From positions 496,001 to 560,000 of the forward strand of contig NZ_QJKB01000001.1 in NCBI RefSeq assembly GCF_003201815.1: DNA of 64,000 nucleotides, read 5' to 3'. The notes under the pieces are model-generated. The model had not been told where the DNA came from, ran no database searches, and saw nothing but the letters and a program-made list of their open reading frames with translations. This document shows, one piece after another, positions 25,571-33,470 of the stretch. Source of the DNA: Undibacterium pigrum (GTDB taxonomy: Bacteria > Pseudomonadota > Gammaproteobacteria > Burkholderiales > Burkholderiaceae_D). Both the position numbers and the translations under genes were made by a program. Positions within the stretch are counted from its first letter, which is position 1, and the number at the start of each line of letters is the position of its first letter.

Positions 25571-27286
25571 TTACAGAATCTCGCTCGCGTGATCTGCCAG
25601 ACGAGAACGTTCACCGCGTGCCAGTGTCACATGGCCGCTATGCGCCCAGCCTTTGAATCTGTCTACGACATAAGTCAGACCGCTTGAGCCTTCAGTCAGG
25701 TATGGCGTATCGATCTGGGCAATGTTACCCAGGCAGATGATCTTGGTGCCAGGGCCCGCACGCGTTACCAGAGTCTTGACCTGCTTCGGTGTCAAGTTCT
25801 GCGCTTCGTCGATGATGAGGAATTTATTGACGAAAGTACGGCCACGCATGAAGTTCAGCGACTTGATCTTGATCTTCGAGCGTATCAAATCCTGCGTGGC
25901 TGCACGACCCCAGTCACCTGCATCATTGTCTGACTTGTTGAGCACTTCCAGGTTGTCGTCAAATGCGCCCATCCATGGTGACATTTTTTCTTCCTCTGTA
26001 CCTGGCAGGAAACCTATGTCTTCACCAACAGGCACGGTAACGCGCGTGACGATGATTTCATTGTAGGTTTTGGTTTCCAGTACTTGTGCCAGACCTGCAG
26101 CCAAAGCCAGCAAGGTCTTGCCTGTGCCAGCCTGACCCAACAGGGTAACGAAATCGCATTCTGGATCCATCAACAGATTCAATGCAAAGTTCTGTTCGCG
26201 GTTGCGGGATGTGATGCCCCAGACGCTATGCTTGATATGGCCATAGTCACGCAAGGTTTGCAGCACTGCAGTCTTGCCATTGATTTGCCTTACCTGGCCA
26301 TAGAAAGATGCTTCACCATTTTTTGGTTCCAGATACACGAACTGGTTCACCAGCAGCGAGGGGATGACAGGCCCGGTAATTCGATAGAAAGTCGTGCTCA
26401 AACCATTACGGTTTTCTTGCCAGGTTTCTATACCCTTGCCATGCTTGTTCCAGAAGTCGTCAGGCAATTGTACGATGCCTGAATACAGCAGGTCAGAGTC
26501 TTCCAGCACATGATCATTGAAATAGTCTTCGGCAGGCAAGCCCATGGCGCGCGCCTTGATGCGCATATTGATGTCTTTCGACACCAGCACGACAGGGCGG
26601 CCCGGCATTTCTGTTTCCAGGGCACGCACTACACCAAGGATCTGGTTATCGGCCTTGCCTTTAGGCAGACCGACTGGCAAGTCGGCGCTTTGCAATTTGG
26701 TCTGGAAGTACAAATGGCCCTTGGCATCCTTGTTGCCCAGTTTGGACAGCAAGATACCTTTTTCGATATCGTGATGGTCGATATCACCTACCAGCGCATC
26801 CAGTGAGCGTGATACCTGACGGGCATTGCGGGCGACTTCGGACATGCCTTTCTTGTGATCATCCAGTTCTTCCAGAGTGATCATAGGCAGGTAGACATCA
26901 TGCTCCTCGAAACGGAAGAGCGATGATGGGTCATGCATCAATACATTGGTATCGAGTACAAACAACTTGGTTGTACCTGACTTGTCGGCAGCGCGGCTGG
27001 TGCCCGACTTGACGCGGCTGTCGTGAGATTTGGCCTTGCTTGCAGCGACGACAGGCAGAGTCTTGGCGATGACGGCTGGTGTCGCTTTTTCTGCAACGGC
27101 TTTGCTGACCACTGCCGGTACCGGCGTGGTTTTCTTTCTTTGTGGTGCGGGTGCGACATCAACTGCAATGATTTTCTCAGGCGTTGCGTGTTTTATTGTT
27201 TTGGCTGGTTTGCCTTTTTCTGCCTTCGGATAATCCTTGGGTGAAAGCAGTGCTGCTGGCTTGGTCGGCATTTTTGGCAATGGCAT
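25571..27286 (-). CDS. PhoH family protein (PIN domain plus PhoH ATPase)
   Basis: A 571-residue cytosolic PIN-PhoH protein of the PhoH2/YlaK class, which in other bacteria has RNA helicase and ribonuclease activity. After a Lys/Ala/Pro-rich N-terminal linker comes the PIN domain (LFVLDTNVLMHDPSSLF, TLEELDDHKKG, LVSKDINMRIKA). The PhoH ATPase has Walker A GQAGTGKT near residue 385 and Walker B FLIIDEAQNLTPKQVKTL. The start is set at ATG 27286, which has GAGG seven bases upstream; the frame extends five codons further. It is the last gene after arnD and bcp but is separated from bcp by a large hairpin. Confidence 0.92.
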   Translation of the reverse strand: MPLPKMPTKPAALLSPKDYPKAEKGKPAKTIKHATPEKIIAVDVAPAPQRKKTTPVPAVVSKAVAEKATPAVIAKTLPVVAASKAKSHDSRVKSGTSRAADKSGTTKLFVLDTNVLMHDPSSLFRFEEHDVYLPMITLEELDDHKKGMSEVARNARQVSRSLDALVGDIDHHDIEKGILLSKLGNKDAKGHLYFQTKLQSADLPVGLPKGKADNQILGVVRALETEMPGRPVVLVSKDINMRIKARAMGLPAEDYFNDHVLEDSDLLYSGIVQLPDDFWNKHGKGIETWQENRNGLSTTFYRITGPVIPSLLVNQFVYLEPKNGEASFYGQVRQINGKTAVLQTLRDYGHIKHSVWGITSRNREQNFALNLLMDPECDFVTLLGQAGTGKTLLALAAGLAQVLETKTYNEIIVTRVTVPVGEDIGFLPGTEEEKMSPWMGAFDDNLEVLNKSDNDAGDWGRAATQDLIRSKIKIKSLNFMRGRTFVNKFLIIDEAQNLTPKQVKTLVTRAGPGTKIICLGNIAQIDTPYLTEGSSGLTYVVDRFKGWAHSGHVTLARGERSRLADHASEIL

Positions 27287-27321
27287 GAAAACCTCAATCA
27301 AAAAGTGAGAGCTGAAAAGTT

Positions 27322-27376
27322 AAAAGCCGCTAAGGACATACCAGCATTGCTACTGGCACTGTCTTTTGCGGCTTTT
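27322..27376 (-). terminator. Hairpin (possible attenuator) between bcp and phoH
   Basis: AAAAGCCGC and GCGGCTTTT are 37 bases apart, with additional inner pairing (GACA.GCCAG against CTGGTATGTC). On the minus strand the stem ends in TTTT. It probably reduces read-through from the arn-bcp transcript into phoH. Confidence 0.6.
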
Positions 27377-27402
27377 ATCAAGAGTAATTCTGGAGAGTTC
27401 AA

Positions 27403-27885
27403 TTAAGTTTGGGCGCTCACAAATTCGAGTACTTCGTCTACGTGTCCTGCTACTTTGACTCCACGCCATTCTTTCACTAATTTACCATTGCCGTCAATCA
27501 CAAATGTGCTGCGCTCTATGCCGCGCACTTGTTTGCCATACATGTTCTTCATTTTCATGACATTGAACAACAGGCATAAAGTTTCATCAGGGTCGGAAAT
27601 CAGTTCGAAAGGCAGGTCTAATTTATTCTTGAAACCGTCGTGAGAGCGCAAGCTGTCACGGCTGACACCAAAAACAACAGAGTTAGCTTGCTGGAATTGA
27701 GGATGCAGGTCACGGAAGGCGATGCTTTCTGTGGTGCAGCCCGGAGTGTTGTCTTTTGGGTAAAAATAAACGACGATATTTTTACCAATATGTTCACTTA
27801 ATTGAAACGCTTTGCCGCCAGTCATGACGGCAGAAAATTCTGGTACCTGGCAATTTAGTGCGGAAGGGGTCTCAGCCACTTTCAT
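27403..27885 (-). CDS. bcp: Thioredoxin-dependent peroxiredoxin, BCP/PrxQ type
   Basis: A 160-residue cytosolic peroxidase reducing hydrogen and organic peroxides. The peroxidatic Cys is in FYPKDNTPGCTTESIAFRD (near residue 48). The Cys five residues later, the resolving Cys of E. coli BCP, is replaced (CTTESIAF). This makes it a PrxQ variant without that local disulfide. Further cysteines at about residues 12 and 100 could resolve it, or it works as a 1-Cys enzyme. The family Arg is in FGVSRDSLRSHDGF. Second-last gene of the arn transcript, 36 bases after arnD. Confidence 0.92.
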   Translation of the reverse strand: MKVAETPSALNCQVPEFSAVMTGGKAFQLSEHIGKNIVVYFYPKDNTPGCTTESIAFRDLHPQFQQANSVVFGVSRDSLRSHDGFKNKLDLPFELISDPDETLCLLFNVMKMKNMYGKQVRGIERSTFVIDGNGKLVKEWRGVKVAGHVDEVLEFVSAQT

Positions 27886-27921
27886 CTCCTTGGTTAGGGG
27901 TGGAGAAATGTTGCTGACTGA

Positions 27922-28857
27922 CTAGATCAGGGCGACCAGTTCTCCGGAACGACCTGGCAAGCTTGCCCATGACAATGGACGTGTCGGTAAGTCACTGTTC
28001 TTGATGGACGCATAGTAGTCCGCCATGGATATACAACGATAACCTTGCTTGTGCCAGCCTGTCAGCAATTCCTCGAATATGGGGGCGAGTTTTTGTCCTT
28101 CAAGCTCTGCATGTAAGGTAAATACATGATCTTTTGGATTTGCTGTCAGTTTCAGTATATTGCCAGCGATATTTGACTCGCTAATGACATTGCCAGCGAT
28201 GTCGCGCCCCAGCAACTCATCGAGAGTCGGCAGGGTAGTTGGCATCTGTATGCAGGACATGACATTGCTACCCACTTGCAGGCGGTAGGGGCCAGCGTCT
28301 GCATTGGTGAGGCTACCATCTTCATTGAGCATGGCGCGCCCGTCAGAAGCGTATTGCATGTCAAACTGGTCGAGCTGGGCAAAAGCATGTTCATTCATTT
28401 GCCAGCCGGCAGCACCATGGGTTTTTGGGGTGACACCAAAAATTTGCTGGAAGCGCTGGTGGGCTTGCTGCATTTGTTTGCGAGTCCAGTCAAGATCACG
28501 CACCCGCACATTGTCTTGCCAGACCACATGGTCCCAGGTGTGGATGCCACACTCAAAACCGGCATCACGCACCGCCTGCATTTCGGTCGTGCAACTGCCT
28601 ATATCCGGGGCTGGCAGGAAAACACCATACATCAGGGTCTTGAAGCCATAATGCTCCAGGACCGAGGTTCGCGACACTTTTTGGAAAAAACCAGGGCGAA
28701 ATGCCCTGCGCAAGGCCCAGCCTGTGTGGTCCTTGCCCAAAGAAAACAGGAAAGTTGCGCCTGAGTTATGCTTCTTGAGAATGCGCACCAGGTTAGGTAC
28801 GCCTTCTTTGGTGCCGCGATAGGTATCGACGTCGATCTTGAGAACGATGGTAGGCAT
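27922..28857 (-). CDS. arnD: 4-deoxy-4-formamido-L-arabinose-phosphoundecaprenol deformylase ArnD
   Basis: A 311-residue NodB-type deformylase that removes the formyl group from undecaprenyl-phosphate-formamidoarabinose, trapping the sugar-lipid for export. Motifs: metal-binding IDVDTYRGTKEGVPNLV at the N terminus, HTGWALRRAFRPGF, the His pair in GIHTWDHVVWQDN, and GAAGWQMNEHAF. Length matches E. coli ArnD (296) with a slightly longer C terminus. It starts 11 bases after the decarboxylase gene. The assignment is firm because all other arn functions are adjacent. Confidence 0.94.
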   Translation of the reverse strand: MPTIVLKIDVDTYRGTKEGVPNLVRILKKHNSGATFLFSLGKDHTGWALRRAFRPGFFQKVSRTSVLEHYGFKTLMYGVFLPAPDIGSCTTEMQAVRDAGFECGIHTWDHVVWQDNVRVRDLDWTRKQMQQAHQRFQQIFGVTPKTHGAAGWQMNEHAFAQLDQFDMQYASDGRAMLNEDGSLTNADAGPYRLQVGSNVMSCIQMPTTLPTLDELLGRDIAGNVISESNIAGNILKLTANPKDHVFTLHAELEGQKLAPIFEELLTGWHKQGYRCISMADYYASIKNSDLPTRPLSWASLPGRSGELVALI

Positions 28858-28868
28858 GTAATCCAGTA

Positions 28869-29909
28869 TTAGTCCATCAAGGCGCGTGCTTCAGCTACCT
28901 GGCTGCGGTAAGCATCAAAAATATTGCGCATGGTGTCTGGCATGGTTGTCACCGGCTTCCAGCCCAGTTCTTCACAGGTGTTGGTGATTTTTGGAACGCG
29001 GTTTTGCACGTCCTGGTAGCCTTTGCCGTAGTAGGCTGCAGAAGTGGTTTCTGTCAGTTCTACTTTTTTGGCCGTTTCCGCATACTCAGGATATTCAGCA
29101 GCCAGATCCAGCATCATGTGTGCCAGTTCGCGGATGGAGAAATTATTGGTCGGGTTGCCGATGTTGTAGATCTTGCCGCTGGCTACGCCGTTTTTGTTAT
29201 CGATAATGCGCATCAGTGCGTCAATACCGTCGTCGATATAAGTGAAAGCACGTTTTTGCGCGCCGCCATCTACCAGGGAAATATTTTCGCCACGGACGAT
29301 ATGGCCAAAGAATTGCGTCACAACGCGTGAGCTGCCTTCTTTTGGTGTGTGGATATTATCCAGGCCAGCACCGATCCAGTTGAACGGGCGGAACAGAGTG
29401 AAGTTCAGGCCTTCCATGCCATAGCCCCAGATCACGCGATCCATCAATTGCTTGGCGCAAGAATAAATCCAGCGTGGTTTATTGATAGGACCGCAGATCA
29501 GTTCGGATTCTTCCGGATCAAATTCTTCATCATGGCACATGCCATAGACTTCAGAAGTGGATGGGAATACTAGGTGTTTGCCATATTTTGCAGCGGAGCG
29601 AACGATAGGCAGATTGGCTTCAAAGTCCAGTTCAAACACACGCAAAGGCTGTTTTACATATGTGGAAGGTGTAGCAATCGCCACCAGAGGCAGGATGACG
29701 TCGCACTTCTTGACATGGTATTCAACCCATTCTTTATTGATGGTGATGTCACCTTCAAAGAAATGCATGCGCGGGTGATTGATCATGTCGCCCAGACGCT
29801 CGGTTTGCATGTCCATGCCATACACTTCCCAGTCTGTGGTTTCCAGAATGCGCTTGGACAAATGGTGACCGATAAAACCGTTCACGCCGAGTATGAGGAC
29901 TTTTTTCAT
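28869..29909 (-). CDS. UDP-glucuronic acid oxidative decarboxylase (ArnA dehydrogenase domain as a separate protein)
   Basis: A 346-residue NAD-dependent short-chain (extended SDR) enzyme equivalent to the C-terminal half of E. coli ArnA. It converts UDP-glucuronate to UDP-4-keto-arabinose. The NAD-binding motif is ILGVNGFIGHHLSKRI. The catalytic region has FPSTSEVYGMC (Ser and Glu) and the Tyr-x3-Lys in WIYSCAKQLMDR. The substrate loop reads FRPFNWIGAGLDN. In enterobacteria this domain is fused to a formyltransferase; here the formyltransferase is the next gene upstream (57-base gap). Confidence 0.93.
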   Translation of the reverse strand: MKKVLILGVNGFIGHHLSKRILETTDWEVYGMDMQTERLGDMINHPRMHFFEGDITINKEWVEYHVKKCDVILPLVAIATPSTYVKQPLRVFELDFEANLPIVRSAAKYGKHLVFPSTSEVYGMCHDEEFDPEESELICGPINKPRWIYSCAKQLMDRVIWGYGMEGLNFTLFRPFNWIGAGLDNIHTPKEGSSRVVTQFFGHIVRGENISLVDGGAQKRAFTYIDDGIDALMRIIDNKNGVASGKIYNIGNPTNNFSIRELAHMMLDLAAEYPEYAETAKKVELTETTSAAYYGKGYQDVQNRVPKITNTCEELGWKPVTTMPDTMRNIFDAYRSQVAEARALMD

Positions 29910-29966
29910 AATGAATTCTTTTTAAAGTAAATGTTGATTGCCAGTTCAGATGTGCAAAACAAAGGC

Positions 29967-30905
29967 TTATGCCGCTTGCTTTAAGAGGGTCGCTAATTCC
30001 TGCGTACCCACGATTTTGCCATCCATTAACAATTCAATAATATGCAGTGCCCGGCCATCGCCGCACACGCCAAGGACGTTATTATCTACTACATGTAAGC
30101 CTATCGGCAAATTTGCAACGTCAGATTTGGATAAACGTGCTTTTCCGATAATAAAACGCTGGCCAGCTTGATCAGTGTATGCACCAGGGTAGGGCGGAGC
30201 TACTGCCCTATGCAGGTTATAAACCTGTTGCGCAGTCTGTTGCCAGTTGATACGTCCGTCTTCCGGTTTGCGACCACCGAAGTAACTACCGGCAGATAAA
30301 TCGTTGGGCAAACGCCTGGCAGTACCAGCAATCAAATCAGGTAACGCGGCCCACAGGCATTGCTCTGCTGCCACAGTCAATTTACCAAATACTTCATAGG
30401 CTGTGTCATCCGGCAAAATGGGCGCTGATACTTGAGCAAGAATGTCACCTGCATCAGGTTTCAAGGCCATTTCATGCAGGGTGGCACCAGTTTCAGTCTC
30501 TCCATGCAAGACTGCCCAGTTGACCGGTACACGACCACGGTATTTAGGCAGCAAAGAACCATGCAGGTTGTATGCTCCGCGCCTGGCCAGTGCCAATACA
30601 TCCAGCGGCAGCATGTGACGGTAATAAAAGCTGAAAATGAAATCTGGAGCTATGGCCGCGACTTGTTCTTTCAGTTGAACTGATTTTGGATCATCAGGCG
30701 TGATGCAGGGTATGCCTTGTTCACGGCAAAGATCGGCAACGGATTCAAACCAGATGGTTTCTGCCGGGTTGTCAGTGTGGCTGACAACCAGTCTGACATC
30801 TACGCCGCGTGCCAGCAAAGTCTTGATGCAACGCACGCCTACGCTGTGATAGGCAAAAACCACCGCTTTTACCACTGCTTTTGCAGGGGATGCTGATGTA
30901 GTCAT
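29967..30905 (-). CDS. UDP-4-amino-4-deoxy-L-arabinose formyltransferase (ArnA formyltransferase domain as a separate protein)
   Basis: A 312-residue 10-formyl-THF-dependent formyltransferase equivalent to the N-terminal half of E. coli ArnA. Catalytic residues: Asn and His in NLHGSLLPKYRGRVPVNW, and Asp in HEMALKPDAGDILAQ. The C-terminal OB-like subdomain (residues 205-305) is retained. The start is set at ATG 30905 (MTTSASPAKAV), 10 bases after arnC; the frame runs to 30986, but the extra 27 residues overlap arnC. The product UDP-formamidoarabinose is the substrate of ArnC encoded just upstream. Confidence 0.92.
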   Translation of the reverse strand: MTTSASPAKAVVKAVVFAYHSVGVRCIKTLLARGVDVRLVVSHTDNPAETIWFESVADLCREQGIPCITPDDPKSVQLKEQVAAIAPDFIFSFYYRHMLPLDVLALARRGAYNLHGSLLPKYRGRVPVNWAVLHGETETGATLHEMALKPDAGDILAQVSAPILPDDTAYEVFGKLTVAAEQCLWAALPDLIAGTARRLPNDLSAGSYFGGRKPEDGRINWQQTAQQVYNLHRAVAPPYPGAYTDQAGQRFIIGKARLSKSDVANLPIGLHVVDNNVLGVCGDGRALHIIELLMDGKIVGTQELATLLKQAA

Positions 30906-30915
30906 CTCTGCTCTC

Positions 30916-31881
30916 TTAATTAACTTCAGGCAAATCTGCGCTGGATTGCTCGAGTATGGTTTGCACCACATAACGCGGGCGACCACGCACTTGCTGATAA
31001 ATCCGGCCTACATACTCACCCAGCAAACCTATGCCGAACAAGATTACACCCATCAGGAAGAAGGCGATAGCAAACAGGGTGAACAGACCTTCCGCCTCTG
31101 CACCCAGTACAAAGCGGCGTATCAGCAACAGCAATACCAGGCCACCAGACAAGACAGACAGCACCATACCCAGCATGGAAAACCATTGCAAAGGCATGAT
31201 GGAAAAACCCGTCATTAAGTCGAAATTCAGACGTATCAGGCTGTACAGTGAATACTTTGATTCGCCGGCTGAGCGTTCTTCATGTTCAACCGTAATCTCA
31301 GTCGGCTTGCGTGCAAAGGTATAAGCCAGGGCAGGGACGAAGGTATTCACTTCGCTGCATTGATTAATCAGGTTAATCACATTGCGGCCATAGGCGCGCA
31401 GCATATTGCCCTGGTCAGTGATCTTGATGCGCGTGATCTTTTCGCGGAAGCGGTTCATCGCCTTGGACGCATAAGTACGCCAGACAGAATCCTGACGCTT
31501 GCGGCGTATGGAGCCTACGTAATCATAGCCTTCACGCATTTTATCGACGAGTGCACCGATTTCTTCTGGCGGATTTTGCAAATCCGCATCCAGAGTGACA
31601 ACAATCTCACCACGCGTAGCTTCAAAGCCAGCCAGAATAGCCATGTGCTGGCCATAATTGCCATTGAACAGCACGACACGGGTTACGTCCGGGCGCAGGC
31701 GATATTGGTCAGCCAGCAAGGCAGGCGTATTATCGCGGCTGCCATCGTTGACAAAGACTATTTCATAGCTGACGCCGCGCGCTGCCAGCGTATCAAGCGC
31801 CGGGTACAGGCGTTCAAACAGCTTGGCCAGGCCAGCTTCTTCGTTGTAGACGGGTATGACAACAGAGAGTTCGGGTTTCAT
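30916..31881 (-). CDS. arnC: Undecaprenyl-phosphate 4-deoxy-4-formamido-L-arabinose transferase ArnC
   Basis: A 321-residue membrane-anchored family 2 glycosyltransferase that moves formamidoarabinose from UDP to undecaprenyl phosphate on the cytosolic side. The GT2 fold starts SVVIPVYNEEAGLAKLFERL. The metal-binding DxD motif is VTLDADLQNPPEEI. QGNMLRAYGRNVINLI lies in the acceptor region. Two C-terminal membrane helices (about residues 228-252 and 262-288) and the YVGRIYQQVRGRPRYV ending are typical. It lies 19 bases downstream of arnB. Confidence 0.94.
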   Translation of the reverse strand: MKPELSVVIPVYNEEAGLAKLFERLYPALDTLAARGVSYEIVFVNDGSRDNTPALLADQYRLRPDVTRVVLFNGNYGQHMAILAGFEATRGEIVVTLDADLQNPPEEIGALVDKMREGYDYVGSIRRKRQDSVWRTYASKAMNRFREKITRIKITDQGNMLRAYGRNVINLINQCSEVNTFVPALAYTFARKPTEITVEHEERSAGESKYSLYSLIRLNFDLMTGFSIMPLQWFSMLGMVLSVLSGGLVLLLLIRRFVLGAEAEGLFTLFAIAFFLMGVILFGIGLLGEYVGRIYQQVRGRPRYVVQTILEQSSADLPEVN

Positions 31882-31900
31882 TGGTATTGTTCTGCCGATT

Positions 31901-33028
31901 TCAGAGAAGGCAGGATTTTACCGCAGACACGACTCTTTCGACATCTTCTGTGTTCATTGCTGGAAATAATGGCAAAGTAACAATTTGCTTGCCTATGCGT
32001 TCTGCAATCGGGAACATGCCATCGGTAAAGCCGCGCTCGCGGTACATACTGAATAAATGAATGGCGCGATAGTGATAACCCAGGCCAATTTGCTGATCCA
32101 GCATTTGCTGCATAAAAGTCGCACGATTAACACTTTCTGGCAAGACCAGGTGGAACATATGCCAGTTGCTGTTTTCAAAGTCGGCAACAGGTAATTCTGC
32201 CCCTGTCTTTTGTTCAAAGTCATTGCCAAAGCTGGTGAAATAGTGCTTTGCCAGGGCCGCGCGTTTGGCATTGAACTCTGCCAGATGCTTCATTTGCCCC
32301 AGGCCTATGGTCGCTGCAATATCGGTCATATTGTATTTGCCACCCAGCACATCAACATCTATGCCATCAAGACCACTACGCGTCACGCCTTGCAGCCTGT
32401 ATTTTTCGGCCAGACGTACTTCCTCTGCGTTATTCAAGACCAGGCAGCCACCTTCGCCTGTCATGATGTTTTTGTTGACCTGGAAGCTGAATGAAGCAAA
32501 ATCACCAAAAGCGCCTATGCGCTTGCCTTTCCAGCTGGAACCTATGGCTTGCGCCGCATCTTCTATAACGCGCAATTTATATTTTTCGGCGATGGCGTAC
32601 AGCCTGTCCATATCGCAAGGCAGGCCGCACATGTGCACGGGGATGATGGCCTTGGTACGTGGCGTAATGGCAGCTTCGACTTTGTCGAGGTCAATATTAT
32701 GTGTTTTGGGATCAATGTCAGCAAAAACCGGTGTCGCGCCTGTTTCTATGATGACATTGGCAGTAGCCACCCATGAATTTGGTGTGGTGATGACTTCATC
32801 GCCTGCGCCTATGCCTGCAATGCGCAGGGCAATTTCCATGGTGCAGGTGCCAGAATTAAACGTGCGCACAGGACGGCCACCAAAATATTCAGACAATTGG
32901 GCTTCCAGAGCTTGCACTTTAGGGCCACTGGTCAACCAGCCAGAACGCAAGACTTCTGTGACGGCGGCGATGGTTTCTTCATCGATAGTCGGTTTGGTAA
33001 ATGGCAGGAATTTGGATGTATCACTCAT
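31901..33028 (-). CDS. arnB: UDP-4-amino-4-deoxy-L-arabinose aminotransferase ArnB
   Basis: A 375-residue PLP-dependent sugar aminotransferase (DegT/DnrJ/EryC1 family) making UDP-4-amino-arabinose from the 4-keto sugar with glutamate. The N terminus is LPFTKPTIDEETIAAVTEVL. The cofactor region is IEDAAQAIGSSWKGKRIG. The PLP-binding Lys is in FQVNKNIMTGEGGCLVL. The C-terminal GLGYHYRAIHLFSMYRERGF matches ArnB. Length is normal (E. coli 379). The gap to the upstream arnE/F-like gene is 64 bases. Confidence 0.94.
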   Translation of the reverse strand: MSDTSKFLPFTKPTIDEETIAAVTEVLRSGWLTSGPKVQALEAQLSEYFGGRPVRTFNSGTCTMEIALRIAGIGAGDEVITTPNSWVATANVIIETGATPVFADIDPKTHNIDLDKVEAAITPRTKAIIPVHMCGLPCDMDRLYAIAEKYKLRVIEDAAQAIGSSWKGKRIGAFGDFASFSFQVNKNIMTGEGGCLVLNNAEEVRLAEKYRLQGVTRSGLDGIDVDVLGGKYNMTDIAATIGLGQMKHLAEFNAKRAALAKHYFTSFGNDFEQKTGAELPVADFENSNWHMFHLVLPESVNRATFMQQMLDQQIGLGYHYRAIHLFSMYRERGFTDGMFPIAERIGKQIVTLPLFPAMNTEDVERVVSAVKSCLL

Positions 33029-33092
33029 GGTGAACCTTTCAATAAAACAAAGCTATTCTTATGGAATATGAGGTGTGTGCCAATGAAGCAAT

Positions 33093-33464
33093 TCAGCTTT
33101 TTACCAGCAAAGCCACGCCTATGATGATGACGCCAATTGCCAGCATCCTTTGCACGGACATGACTTCACCCAGGAAATACCAGGCACCGATGGCATTCAC
33201 GATATAGCCTAATGACAGTAACGGGTAAGCAATGCTGACATCAACCCGCGATAAACCTATGATCCAGACAACGACAGAAATGACATAGCAGGTCAGGCCG
33301 CCGATGATGGGTAACTGTGTTGCCAGTTGCAGGCCCGTTGAAAACCAGTTTTCGGCAGTCAGATGTATGGCACCAACTGCATTCGTGCCTTTCTTAAGCA
33401 AAAGCTGGGCAACAGCATTGAGCATAATGCCAGTGAAAATAAAGCCAAAGGTATTGATATTCAT
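33093..33464 (-). CDS. SMR/EamA-type small membrane protein, ArnE/ArnF-like flippase subunit
   Basis: A 123-residue protein with four predicted membrane helices (about residues 5-20, 50-70, 75-95 and 100-120), of small multidrug resistance type. Features: MLNAVAQLLLKKG in helix 1, RVDVSIAYPLLSLGYIVNAI, and the terminal VIIIGVALLVKS. In E. coli two such proteins, ArnE and ArnF, move undecaprenyl-phosphate-aminoarabinose to the periplasmic face. Only one gene of this type is present here, between arnT (six bases away) and arnB, so a homo-oligomeric flippase is inferred. Confidence 0.87.
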   Translation of the reverse strand: MNINTFGFIFTGIMLNAVAQLLLKKGTNAVGAIHLTAENWFSTGLQLATQLPIIGGLTCYVISVVVWIIGLSRVDVSIAYPLLSLGYIVNAIGAWYFLGEVMSVQRMLAIGVIIIGVALLVKS

Positions 33465-33470
33465 AATTAT

